This document shows positions 41,811-53,244 of a DNA stretch of 64,000 bases, piece by piece (the first letter of the stretch is position 1; each line of letters begins with the position of its first letter). The notes below the pieces were generated by a model, which saw only the letters and a list, made by a program, of their open reading frames with translations, was not told the DNA's origin and did no database searches. The position numbers were made by a program, and so were the translations under genes. Origin of the DNA: Aspidapion aeneum (Eukaryota > Arthropoda > Insecta > Coleoptera > Brentidae); NCBI GenBank assembly GCA_963576565.1, contig OY755045.1:40444667-40508666 (forward strand), in the 5' to 3' direction.

Positions 41811-43116
41811 GACATCATAGGGGCTCGGATCCCCTTCCCCTCAGAGATCACAACCCCCCCAAAAGATATTGCTGGTTGCGCCACTGATAATTTTATAGCA
41901 AACTCATATTTAGCTATTTAGAAGTTTTATAAACGATAAAGTAATACCGATGAAGGAACGAATGAGAAGAGCCGAAGTTTTTGATGTTGTTAGGAAATTG
42001 GTTATAAATAAAATAACACTTTGGAAACCATTTCATTGTAACTTCAGAAAATGAGGTTTGACTGGTGTATAGCTAATTTAGGCTGCTTAGGTAGTTATAG
42101 TCTTTGAAGTTAAAATTATTGTTACTTACTATCTCAAGAAGACTCATTCAGTTAGTCCGTTCCATCATCCCGTTCGACAGTCATAAAATCCCAATGCGCG
42201 CGCAATGCAGTACGAGGACTGTTTTAAAACGGTTTTGGTTTGATGGAACGACCAAATAGCTGTCCAAAAAACGAATTCTGTTGGCGTAGTGATCGATTTA
42301 CTTCAGTCATGTGATCATATCCCAACTAACAATTATAGTAGCGGCTACATCCTCCAAAGGCTTTCCTACTTTCTTATGGTAGAAATGTGGTGATCTCAAC
42401 CAAAATTCGTTACTTTTTAGTTCTGACTACTGTTTAGTATCACGAAAAAGTAGAAGTTTCGTAAAAATGACCCTTTAAACTACCTGAAGGATTGTTTCTT
42501 GATAGTCTAATCTGATAGTCTGCTCTACCACAATAGCACGTTGCCAAAGTTTTACTATCTTTTTAGTCGTTAATTCGTAGTCACCCCGACATTTATATGT
42601 CACTTAATTACCACTACAAAGTTGGGCTTAATTGAAGTCGCAAACGGGTGTATCCGACAACTTGGCCTTTAGCAGCTATTCATAACTCATAGAGTTAGTT
42701 CAATTGCAATACTTCTTTAGCATTTCTGGTTACTACAAGCAGTGATCTAAATTTTAAAAAAAACAATGTGATAAATAACTCTAACTAACTTATTTGTTTT
42801 GATTCCAATTAATAACTTTTCAACTAGGTTAGACGAGGCCATAAGTCCATGAATACATCCTTGATCAGAACATAAACTAGGCCTTATTGTAAAAGCGTAA
42901 AAATTAGCTATGTGTTTTCTTATATCTTTGTTAATAAATACTAATTTATCACTATCATTTTTAAAGTTTTTTTACCTGAGTTTGTTGATAATATTGTAAA
43001 ACAAAATAATTTGTTTAAAACCTTTGTTGTTGCTCCTCCTTAAATGTCAATGACAAGTGACGTCTGTTGCTGACGGTCCAATCGGCCATATAACTTGAAC
43101 GTCGTGATTTGCTTAC
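41811..43116. other. Non-coding DNA, no gene seen
   Basis: Contains a GGTTGCGCCACTGAT tail (about 41873-41890) of the GTGGCGCACCC repeat family. No supported exon. Confidence 0.4.
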
Positions 43117-43220
43117 CCGCGTGGTTGCTGACACTCTCTCGTAATTTTCTAGTTGCGGAGAAAAGTCGGTAACATGTTCCCGTAACGGATGAGGTAGAAA
43201 TTTCAATGTGCTATCTAGAA
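43117..43220 (-). CDS. Candidate internal host exon
   Basis: 104-nt segment between TTATAG acceptor and a GTAAGC donor on the minus strand, open in the frame LDSTLKFLPHPLREHVTDFS...YERVSATTR. It needs a phase-1 upstream exon, which does not match the exon at 44703-44830, so either an exon between is missed or this belongs to another transcript. No family recognised. Confidence 0.3.
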
Positions 43221-44149
43221 CTATAAGGGAATGGAGACACAAAATTAGTAAGTGGTACGTAGCCGTAACTTAGGCTCACTTTCAAGTAGCTCTCCCCTCT
43301 ATGAAGGAATAATTTTTGTACGCCATGTTTTTTTTTTTGAAGGACAGGAAAATTGTTTTTCTTATTTTAGTTTTGAAGCCCATTTTACAGAGATATAGTT
43401 TTTCGTACACAAATTAATAAAAGCTTTTCCAAATATCCATACTAAAAACCATTTGGTCGGATTATCTGCCAATTATAAAAACATAACCTCAAAAACCACA
43501 ACGAAAATATTCCATCAGCTACCAGAAAACGGCAAAATTTTGCAGGCGCGCCTATTTTTTGCCATAAAAATAATGCATGTTGCACATAAAAATTTGCATC
43601 GCAGTTGAATTTTGACCTCTACTCGTTAAATCTCGTAATTTTAGATAACTTAGTACATATTACAGACATAACCAAACTAAAAAACTTAGCGTGTTTGTTT
43701 ACTGTTGTGTTCCATATTGTATTATAATAATTCTACCAAAAAGAAACGATTATATTATTTGCAACTACATCGCTACTCTTATGCCATTACGGAAAAAAAA
43801 ACAGCCTCTACGACGTAGTAGATACCTGGCTGCGACGTAGTAGTGTAGTTGTTACTACAGTGACTTTAAACACTTGGCCTAGTAGTCATAACTAGAAATT
43901 GGTTCCCCACTTAGGGAATTAACACGTCGCTGTATGGTATACTGAGACGTAGCGGGAATACGTTGCGGTTACCTTTAAGAAATTCTTTCTAGTTGGGGTT
44001 TCGTCGTGACAACTTTAAATGTTTGTTGGGATGCAAGATAGTGAAATGGAAAGTCACGTGACTAAAAGAAAGGGTAGGTTTCGCCGTCTTGCGTAAAGGT
44101 AGATCAAAGGCAAAGTGGGAATTCGAGAGCCCTAAATTAAAGTTGCACA

Positions 44150-44560
44150 CAGAAAAAAGAGATTTGTGAATTACTTTGCAAAATTGCTTATTGGATGTAA
44201 TTTTATTTTAGTAAATTTCGGCCACACTAGTTTTATTTATTACACATTTTTTTATAAAATTACATAGGATTATAGAATACAATTTTAATTTTAGTTCTTT
44301 AAAATGCAGATAAAATTACAATAATTTAATTTATATTTACAAACTATAAACTGCTATAGACTGCCTAATAAACCAAATATACCAAAAATGAAAACGATCT
44401 TGCAATAGAACATATTTTTGGGCGAAACCTGTAAAAAAATATTTATTTTTTGTAATGTTATAAGTTTTAGGTGAAATTTAAATACTTATTTATTTGTATT
44501 TTGAATTTTACAAAATATTTACCTACATATTATCACAAAGTATTAGTGATTTTATTCATT
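44150..44560. other. AT-rich intron-like sequence
   Basis: Very AT-rich, without ORFs; between the candidate exons of the minus-strand host gene. Nothing recognisable. Confidence 0.3.
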
Positions 44561-44702
44561 TTTAAGAAATATAGATCGTGATACTTCTAACAAGTTAAGA
44601 AAATCACTTTTTATAGCTGAAATGGCGAAATACACACAAACTGCGCAAGAAAAACGCGTGTTTATACCGGCACTTATAAGTGTTAAAATAAAAAGTACTT
44701 AC

Positions 44703-44830
44703 CGTATAATGGGTTGCCCTTGAGGGATCAAACACGACCCTGTAGCCCCAACAGACATGCTTTATATTTTCCTCCTCTTTTTCAGCGGTATCATCCTGGT
44801 GGCTTTTATCCAGAAACCAATCGGGAGGAT
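44703..44830 (-). CDS. Internal exon of a host gene (possibly cyclic nucleotide-gated channel N-terminal region)
   Basis: 128 nt between ...TTTGACAG and GTAAGT, encoding PPDWFLDKSHQDDTAEKEEE... CWGYRVVFDPSRATHYT. Its 2-nt start joins the 1-nt end of the exon at 49651-49753 to make an Asp codon, giving KKRR-DPPDWFLD. The end VVFDPSRATHYT resembles the segment just before S1 in CNG channels (…DPS..xYYxW), but no membrane segment is present to prove it. The gene runs leftward, so later exons should lie below 44.7 kb or beyond. Confidence 0.55.
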
Positions 44831-45180
44831 CTGTCAAATATAATAAAATAACTGAGGGTATAAAGTCACGAATATCTTGAAAAAAATGGGCCAGGCGTTG
44901 TAAAGATTGTATCTGTTAATTAATTTGGCAAAACCAAAATTCTTTAAAAAAGATTGTTGTATTGTTACACTAAATCTGGTAAAAAATTTTTTGCTAGGCT
45001 GTTAAGAAAATAAACACAACAAAGACCCGAAAAAAATAAACCAACCAGAAAATTGCAACAGAAACACACATATTAGCATTGATTATGTAGTGATTAATAT
45101 TATAAGTAGGTTATACATTTCTTGACATTTTTAATAATCATTGTTACTGACGGACTTCTAAACCTCAAAATGAATAGTTA

Positions 45181-45218
45181 ACACTTGTTATAACAAGTGT
45201 GTATTACCAATAATACAC
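45181..45218. repeat. Adjacent 20-bp palindrome and 20-bp hairpin
   Basis: ACACTTGTTATAACAAGTGT is a perfect palindrome (45181-45200). It overlaps GTGTATTA-CCAA-TAATACAC, a hairpin with 8-bp stem. Confidence 0.6.
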
Positions 45219-45385
45219 CTACTTTCGTCGATACAATTTGGCACACAAACAAGCAAAACTTTTGTTAAAATCCGTGAAAATTACAGTTGCAAAAAGGAAA
45301 AATGGAACTCCAAAGAATACGAGAACGATCCGCTAATTCACACAGAACAAAAAAATGCTGGCGCTCCTGTGATTGGACTTCAATG

Positions 45386-45438
45386 GAGACCCTGTATGTA
45401 TGACATATTTTAAGAATATGTCATTCATACAGGGTCTC
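45386..45438. repeat. 53-bp foldback MITE with ACCCTGTATG arms
   Basis: 24-bp arms (GAGACCCTGTATGTATGACA...) differ at one base around loop TTAAG. The ACCCTGTATG end is common in insect mariner-like MITEs. Confidence 0.7.
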
Positions 45439-45444
45439 TAGACT

Positions 45445-48400
45445 TCAACAGCTCGAGCGTCCCAACCGGCATGGCAACTCTAGCGAACGTAAGTCAAACT
45501 TATAAAAAAAAAATGACGCGCCTGCCTCTATTTCAGTGATGCAAACAGCTCAAACCCAACAAAAAAACAGTGCTGACAACAGAAGCGGGGACAGAATTGA
45601 ATTATCCGCAAGAAGGTCGGCTACCAGTTTGGATGAGACACTGTTCAGATCTTCCGAATTAATCTGAGGTTTACCCAAAGTGTTATAAAATAAACGTGCA
45701 ATATCCGGACATTCGCACAGTATATTTCAGACTGTTTCGTCATCCTTCATACAGTGACCCGTAAAAAGACTATACGTATCTCCTGTCTGATAAATTCAAT
45801 GATGTTCCTAGCTCTCTTCCTACAAGGTCCTTTAATAAACCCTTTAGAGTGAGTCAATTCTGGCATATTTATCCAGTATTGTTGGAAGCTATTCTCAATC
45901 TATTTTAATGTGGTTGATTTAGCAACGGGTACGGGGTAGACCTCGTCAGATGTCTACCAGGGGAAATGAATCGACCCCTGCCCTCCGTAGATTTCAGGTA
46001 CTCTCTGACCCGAAGAGTTAGCACCTGTCTAGGGTCCCATTCCCAGGGTTGCGGGAGAAGACCACATCGATATGAAAGGCGGAGAGAATGGACCTCAGTA
46101 TGGTGATCATAGCGTAGGTGGCAACCCTTTCTTTTAGGGATAGTATAAAAGAATACAGCTGTTGCCTTACAGTATAGCTGGACCTCTAAGTAGGGGGTTG
46201 AGGCATTAGATTGGTTCTCAATACTTTTAAAACAAATATATTACCAAAAAGCCTAAACAAAGCCTCGGAGCACTGGATGGAAACTCTCAAAGACGAAAAA
46301 AGCAAAAAGACAGTGGACTCTGAATATAGCTACATGGAACGTACAGGGAATAAACCACAAGTTGGACATTATTGCAACCGAAGTGCAGAATAGTAAGATA
46401 GACATTACTGCACTTACAGAGACAAAGAAGAAAGGAACAGGTACAAGTAGTGTCGGTAACTTTGTTCACTTATTCACTGGAGTCCCAAAAGAACGGAGAG
46501 CAGCCAGAGGGGTATCCTTGTTAATAAAGAAAAACCTCAAACATAAGATTACATACTATGAGTGCATTAACGAAAACTTACTTCGAGTTAATATGAAGAT
46601 GCTTGGACACAATACGCACCATCAAATGACGAAACGGTAGCTATAAAACAAATGTTCTTCGACCAACTTGATGAGACTATCAGTAAAATCGGCAATACCA
46701 GGGAAATAATTATGCTTGGCGATTTTAATAGTCGAACTGGTAGACAAAGCCAAAGCAAAGTGGCAGGACCATTTGGAGAGGAAGTAACAAATGATAATGG
46801 CTTGAGACTGATACAATTGTGTGAAACCCATATTCTAAAAATAAATAATGGTTTTTTTAAACATAAGGATATTTATCGGTATACCTGGATTCAGCCAACA
46901 AGAAATCTTAGATCAATCATTGTTTATGCTATAGGTGGACAACACTCGGAACTAAAGTGGTATGATGTGCGCACACTTCGTGGTGTTACCTGTGGATCTG
47001 ACCACCATCTGGTAAAAGCAAAAATATTATTCCCTGTAAGAAAAACAAATAAGGACGAAAGTATTAGAGAAAATGAAAATCTAGAATGCATCGAAGACAA
47101 TCAAAAATACAACTTTAGAAGTCTAGAAATCGAAAGTACTCAAAGATTGTATCAGAACCGATTAGATGAAAAACTAATAAACACAGATCACTCATTTGAA
47201 GAGATATATACTAACATAGTAAAAAACTTGAAGGAAGCAAGCAAAGAAGCTGTTGGATACCAAGATAATAGAAATAACCATAAGATGTGGTGGACGGAAG
47301 AAATACAGGAAACGGTCAAGGAGAAAAATCTCACATACTTGAAATGGCTCAGTACTAAAGAGCAAAGAGACCTAGAAATCTACAGGGAAACCAGAAGACA
47401 GCTAAGAAATTTGATACGCACAGAAAAAAATTAAATGTTCGAACGCAAATGCCCCGATATAAATACACACGTAGGAGGTAGGCAGAGTTCTGAAGTATGG
47501 AAATTCATTTCTACAGTAAAAAACCCAACAAAAGAAAACGTAAACATCCAGATCATCAAACCAGAACAATGGACAGAACACTATAAGGGACTGCTGCAGG
47601 AGAAGAGACCCGAATATCTGGTAGCCTCTCCGAGGAGAGACATAGAAGTACATGGAGAGGAAGTAATAATGATAAGGAATAGTATTAAAAAGCTTAAATC
47701 CGGAAAAGCTAGCGGACCTGGGGGAATATATTCTGAAATGCTCAAATATGGATCAGAGAAACTACTCGAAAATCTCACATATATTATCAATCAATGCATA
47801 AACGGACATCCAGTACCTGATGATTGGAAAATTGCATTCATATCCTCAATACATAAAAAAGGAAACAAGCTGGATTGCAACAATTACAGAGGAATTTCAG
47901 TAACCAGTACTCTAAGTAGATTGTACGGTAGGATTCTTAGAGATCTAATAGAGAATGATTTTTATGAACAAGAAGAAGAAGAGCAAAGTGGGTTTCGTGC
48001 AGGCAGATCTTGTTGTGCTAATGTTTTTTGTCTTAAACAAGTAATTGAGAAAAGGAGCGCCAGAAATATAGAGACTCATGTTAGCTTTGTGGACCTACCA
48101 AAAAACATATGATACCGTTCCAGTAGAAAAATTATGGACAGTGTTAGAGCAGACTAATATCAATCATACATACATAAAAGCGATAAAAGGACTATACAAA
48201 GGGTCAAAATCTAAAATTAAAATTGGAAATCGACATTCAAAAGAATACCTGGTAACGAAAGGCTTAAGACAGGGATGTTGTATCTCTCCAACTCTTTTTA
48301 AAATATATATCGCAGTAGCTCTAAAAAACTGGAAACGCAAAGTACACGGCATGGGAATACAACTTAACGACCGATTTACCATATACACACTACAGTTTGC

Positions 48401-49370
48401 TGACGACCAAGTAATTGTAGCTAATGATAAAGAAGACATGGAGTATATGATGAGAAAGTTAACGAAAAAATACCAAAAGTGGGGGTTAACAGTGAACGTG
48501 GACAAGACACAGTACTGTATTGGAAACGAATCAAGTGAATTAGAACTAGAAAATGGACAAACAATATCTCCATGTAATGAGTATGTATACTTGGGTGTCA
48601 CATTTGGTAAGACGGGAACAGACTGTAAAGAACTGAAAAAAAGAATAGTAAAAGCAAAAAAGGTTATTGGTTGTCTTAACAGTATTTTATGAAGCAGAGA
48701 AATAAAAAAGAATGTAAAATTTAACATAAATGAAACAATGGTGAAAAGCACGCTGTTGTATGGAATAGAGACGTGTTGCGTAACAGAAAAATACAAAGCA
48801 AAAATGGAAAGTGTCGAAATGGATGCAATAAGAAGATCAATGAGAATATCTAGAACAGATCATTTAAGAAATAAGATCATAAAAGAAAGAATGGGAATCG
48901 AGGGAAGCATAACGGATGACATCACTAAAAGGCAACTGATATGGTAAGGCTATGTACAACGGATGAGCGACGAAAGATTACCAAAGCAGGTCCTAGAATG
49001 GCAACCAATAGGGCGCAGAAAAAGAGGGCGTCCCAAACTGGAATGGCAACAGTCAATCCAAAAATCAATGAGTCAAAAAAACCTGACGGAAGATGATTGT
49101 CAGGATCGAAGGAAGTGGAGAATAGGCGTCGGACAACGTAGAAAAACGTTGTAAACCGACATAGTAGTAGTGATTTAGCAGCATTGTATGAACTGTACCG
49201 AAAAATTCGGCAGATGCCGCTTTCCTTGCTGCTTGGTCCGCGACCGCATTTCCCTCGTGCCAAGAATGTCCTGGTATCCATACCAATGACACATTATTAG
49301 CGCTACCAAGCGCATTCAGCGAATCCCTGCAGCTCCTCACGGTTCGGTTTAGGAATCATAAGACTGCTAG
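45445..49370 (-). mobile_element. Old RNase H-bearing LINE fragment, split by an RTE-like LINE
   Basis: Upstream part at 49171-49370 (minus) encodes an RNase H end: NNVSLVWIPGHSWHEGNAVADQAARKAA, with the typical His and Asp. The downstream part at 45445-45924 encodes a decayed C-terminal tail (a GHCMKDDE-type motif and CECPDIARLFYN). The two are continuous apart from the inserted LINE at 45925-49170 and share the duplicated 10-mer. Confidence 0.7.
45925..49170 (+). mobile_element. Full-length RTE-like LINE (3,246 bp) with 10-bp target duplication
   Basis: Flanked by TGATTTAGCA at 45915-45924 and 49171-49180. The 5' region is non-coding. Endonuclease follows (LNIATWNVQGINHKLDII at 46.32 kb; LGDFNSRTG at 46.72 kb; TCGSDHHLV at 46.99 kb). 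Then reverse transcriptase: KLKSGKASGPGGI, NNYRGISVTSTLSRLYGRIL, SGFRAGRSC, KGLRQGCCISPTLF and catalytic LQFADDQVIV at 48.39 kb. The C-terminus is GRRKRGRPKLEWQQSI. It ends in a short (TAG)n tail. It has at least two frameshifts (about 46.6 and 48.1 kb) and three stops, so it is inactive. The clade is inferred from length, order and tail. Confidence 0.85.
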
Positions 49371-49650
49371 ACTGTCGTAGAAAATTTAAAAAAATCGTTC
49401 AAGAAAATAATAAGATTTATGATACAAATTTGCTCTAGTGTCCCCATTATCTAGTGGCCTGATGATAATTGGTGCATCCATTTTTTTGAAGTTTACATAT
49501 AAGTGTGTTTTTTCTACCTTTACACGTTTTTCTGGTAATAATTTATGATTGCCAAAAATACTTTTTGTGAAAAATCCTATTACTGTATGTATAGTTTGTG
49601 TAAAAAAGAGTGAAGTAGTGGTGAGTTGAAGAGTTGAGTGTCTTACTAAC

Positions 49651-49753
49651 CTCTTCGTTTTTTCCTAAATCTCACTGCTGCCTGCAAGGATGCGACAACT
49701 TGCCTCAGCCTACCCCGAACTGTGGATAAGAGACGTCCTTGACCAGAACTATC
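49651..49753 (-). CDS. Internal exon of the same host gene
   Basis: 103 nt between TTTGTTACAG and GTTAGT, encoding DSSGQGRLLSTVRGRLRQVV...VRFRKKRR plus one base. It joins in phase with 44703-44830 across a 4.8-kb intron that contains the LINE nest. A basic end followed by an acidic exon suits a cytoplasmic N-terminal region. Confidence 0.55.
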
Positions 49754-49940
49754 CTGTAACAAAAAATTTAAAAAATAAAAAAACTTTGACAGTCCCTAGC
49801 AAATTAAAAAAAATATATATTGCGAAACGTTAAGACCAGGTCTAGAATATAATTGTAGTAGAATAATATTGACAGCCCAGAAACGCCATTATTTTCGGAC
49901 CTCCAAAAACTAAACAATATAAAGTTTCGTCACACAGAGG

Positions 49941-50033
49941 ATTAGTCTCGCCATCCAGAGAGGAAATGCCGCTAGTATTCTGGGAACTATTCAGAGAGAT
50001 CCGGATTTGGAAGAGGATTTTGATTTTTTGTGA
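49941..50033 (+). pseudogene. Short C-terminal protein fragment
   Basis: ISLAIQRGNAASILGTIQRD PDLEEDFDFL-stop (in two parts here) reads like the end of a real protein. Upstream no frame extends it. It lies beside a repeated GGACCT(C/A)(C/T)AAAAACTAAA block also found at about 50795. Probably a transposon-derived or gene-fragment remnant. Confidence 0.3.
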
Positions 50034-50228
50034 TGGTGTGAATGTAAGTATGAGTTGAGTTGAGTAAATTAATTTTGTTTATACATTAATTTTCTACATT
50101 AATGTTCATTCAATATTTTTAATTAATTGTATATTTTATTTTAATGTTGTTAAAACAATATTGCACATATATATTAACTATAAACGGGTTAATAAGAAAA
50201 TATTGCGCAATTAAATTTAAACTATTTT

Positions 50229-50580
50229 CAGTGGCGCACCCAGAAATGTGTCTCTTGGGGGGGGCCCGACAGCTAAAAAGGGCGCCTCTCAAAAATTGTG
50301 TGACCAAAAACAAAAAAAAAAAAGGTCATCATGTCTAAGGGGGCCCGACAACGAAAAAGGGCGCCTCTCAAAACTTGTGCGACCCCAAAAAAAAAAACAA
50401 AAAAAAAAGTCCATCATGTCGGAACGCGACGAACTCTGCTTGGGGGGGGGGGGGGCCCGAAATATCATGATGTCAAATTTCAAGCTATTTTTTGTGTTTT
50501 ATCATAAAATATGTCGAAAATATGTAAAAAAATTCTAAGGCTTGGAGGGGGCCCGGGGCCCCTCCCTGGGTGCGCCCATG
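50229..50580. mobile_element. GTGGCGCACCC-family MITE with G/C runs
   Basis: Begins CAGTGGCGCACCCAG and ends CTGGGTGCGCCCATG, so it has inverted ends. Internal GGGCCCGACA(A/G)(C/A) and AAAGGGCGCCTCTCAAAA units are repeated, with runs of up to eleven G. Relatives at 52102-52288 and fragments near 41.88, 52.55, 59.93 and 60.15 kb. Confidence 0.65.
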
Positions 50581-50589
50581 CTATTTTAA

Positions 50590-52101
50590 TATTTTGCTCA
50601 ACCATTTTGCTAAGCCAAGACGGTCAATAATATTGACCAATTCATAATATCATTCCTTATATTTATTGTACCATTTTTCATCGTCTAGATGCCGCCTAAG
50701 GCAGTGTGCAATATTATTTAATGACCTCTTCAACTCAACCGATCAATATTTAATGTGAAATAATATTGACAGCCTATAAAAGTCAAAATTTTCGGACCTA
50801 TAAAAACTAAAAAATATTGCACAATAATAACTATACGACTCAATAAGATTTAAGAAAATATTGCACAATAAAAATTAAATTTGTTCAGTCTTTTGCTCAA
50901 TAATTGTCCAACCTTCAATGCTAAGCCTAGGCAGTCAATAATATTGCGCAAGTCGTAAAATTGGGCAATATTATTGACCGTCTACTGGACACTGCGGGTC
51001 TTTGGAAAAATGTTTTCATTTAAGCCCAGGCAATTTGTGTCATCTACTGCTAAATTAAAATAACATTAAAAGACGTAGTTGTCTTAGGTCAGCTCTACGT
51101 TTACAACCAATGTAAAATTACACTGAATAAACGCCTAAACGATGACTTTCAAGCCATTTTAATTTAGAAACTGATGCAAGTGACTTGGACTTTTATAACA
51201 AACATATCTATATTGTTTTATACAAATCTTATATTAAGGAATCTCTCATCTTCTTTTGATCTCTTTTATTGATCAAATTGTTACATAAAGCAGCTGGCAC
51301 CAATGTTATTGGTATATTGTCAGAAATGTGAATTACCCTTGACTGTGCCACTGTACGAAACCAGCTTGGAAAAACGAAAAGCGCAAAACATGGATTTGCA
51401 GGGATAAGAAAATGGTTCCCTCTCCCTCCACAATAGTAAACGTGATGCCACACAGCTGGTGGGTGATGGGAGAAAAACTACTGAAAAGTTAAGAGTGGAG
51501 TTGTAATGGTTAAGCAAGATGTAACCTCAAGTAGATAGAGGGTTTTCCCTTCAACGTGATTGGCTATGTAAAAACAGTGAGATAAGAAAGTGTTGTTTAT
51601 AAAATTTCATTTTATCTCTGTTTTCGTTTATGTTTTCTTGTTTAGCTCATTAGCTAGAATGTAAAATAAACTTTAGGATTATTAGCAACACCACTGACTT
51701 GGTCCCTCCAAGCAAAGAGGGGATAATGGATTACTTAGGTCCAACCGACCGTTAATAAAAACCCAAACTTTGAGGAGACAAGTCGGTAGCCACATTCTAA
51801 GTTTCAAACTTAAAATTTATCTATTTGGAGTTTGCTATTTTGGTAAGTTGAAGTTTTATTTTTATATTTTGGGTCTTGTTTGCTTTTATAGGTGAAAGAC
51901 AAGTCTTGTAACAATTTGTAAATTGCAACAGAGTTTTATTTCGCCTTCATTAAAGTTTGTAACGTTTTTAAAACTGTTTTTATATTTATTTTATATACAC
52001 AGGAGATCTACTACAGTACCCTCGTTTAAGGGTTCGATTTCAAACAAAATCGTACCCGACAGTATGTACAACTGGAGCCGAAAATTGAACGATTTTTTTA
52101 T
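50590..52101. other. Non-coding region with repeat fragments
   Basis: 50590-51000 holds a repeat with GTCAATAATATTG(A/C) boxes (about 50620, 50935, 50965) in both orientations. 51229-51517 has minus ORFs without recognisable domains. Nothing else supported. Confidence 0.4.
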
Positions 52102-52288
52102 TGCGAACGCACCCCGGGGGAGGGGGGGGTGGGGGGGCCGGGACCCGGCCCCCGGCCCCCCCCAAGCCGTAGATTTTTTGGCGTAGTTGCGAATGATGAC
52201 CTTTTTTTTTTTGGTCGCAAGTTTTTTGAGGGCGCGCTTCGTAGCTGTCGGCCCCCCCCCAAGACACATGCCTGGGTGCGCCACTGCG
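52102..52288 (-). mobile_element. GTGGCGCACCC-family MITE, short copy
   Basis: Reading leftward it begins CAGTGGCGCACCCAGGCATG and has long G tracts and GGGCGCGC. The far end GCGAACGCACCCCGG is degraded. ORFs called through it are low-complexity. Confidence 0.6.
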
Positions 52289-52719
52289 AAAACACTCAAA
52301 AATTTATAATAATGAGGTCTTTCCTTAACAAATAATAAAAACCGTGCTGTATGTAAAAAAATTAAAAGGCTGAAAATCATTCTTTTTTATAACATTAACA
52401 ATAATTTTTTTTCGTTATTACTTAACAATCTTTATTAGCAAGAAAAAATAAAAATTTCAAATTTAAAAAGGTAAAGGTTATGCATAATGCAGCATGCTCT
52501 CCTCGATTCCTGTCCACCTTATTACATCTTTTCACCAATTTTGACAGTGGCGTATATAGCAAAAAGTTTCGGGGTGGGTCCGAGACAGTTTGTGGGGGGG
52601 GGGAAGACCCCACGAAGCCGAATTTGATGCTATTTTATGTTTGTATTCATGAAATATGTACGCCAATGAACTTTAATAATATTGTTTTTTTATATTAGGT
52701 ACCCTGTAGATTTTTTCAT

Positions 52720-52985
52720 GGTTAGCAACCAGCAACGAGCCAACGAATACAACATATCACTATATATTGTGTTTATAGACTTTGAAAAAACTTTCGATAC
52801 CATTGAGCACTGGGCAGTAAGAGCATCTTTAATTAATAGCCGAATAGATCACAGATACACAGACTTAATAGCCAAAATATATAGCGAAGCAACAACATCA
52901 ATCAAAATTCACCAAGCCAAACTGCATAAGAAGAGGTGTCAGCCAGGTTGACCCAATATCCCCTAAACTCTTTAACAGGCCCTAG
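52720..52985 (+). mobile_element. LINE reverse transcriptase fragment
   Basis: YIVFIDFEKTFDTIEHWAV is RT motif A of an RTE-type LINE (usually F-D-F-x-K-A-F-D). Continues to SQVDPISPKLF in another frame. Both ends missing. Confidence 0.65.
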
Positions 52986-53244
52986 ATATTCTTAAAATCT
53001 TTCATTGGGAAGAAATAGGCATTAAAGTAAAGGACAATACTGGAAGAACTGGATTCAGCAGCTAAAAATATAGGCTTATTGAGTACCCACTATACACAAA
53101 AACATTCTAATAATGTCAAAATAATGTTTAATTGAAAAACATAACGTTAGGTTGGATGTTAGTTCTAACGTCATATTCGTAGTGAAAAAGAAGCTTAATA
53201 ACCCGTTTTCTGACGTCAGAAGAATAATCTTATGTTTTTCTAAC

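Noticed and set aside
46622..48796. Several minus ORFs opposite the RTE-like LINE
   Set aside because: Shadows of the plus-strand reverse transcriptase and endonuclease.
50248..50538. ORFs through the G-rich MITE
   Set aside because: Generated by homopolymer runs and inverted ends; no protein-like composition.
51229..51517. Two overlapping minus ORFs
   Set aside because: Some protein-like composition but no domain, no matching splice phase and two competing frames.
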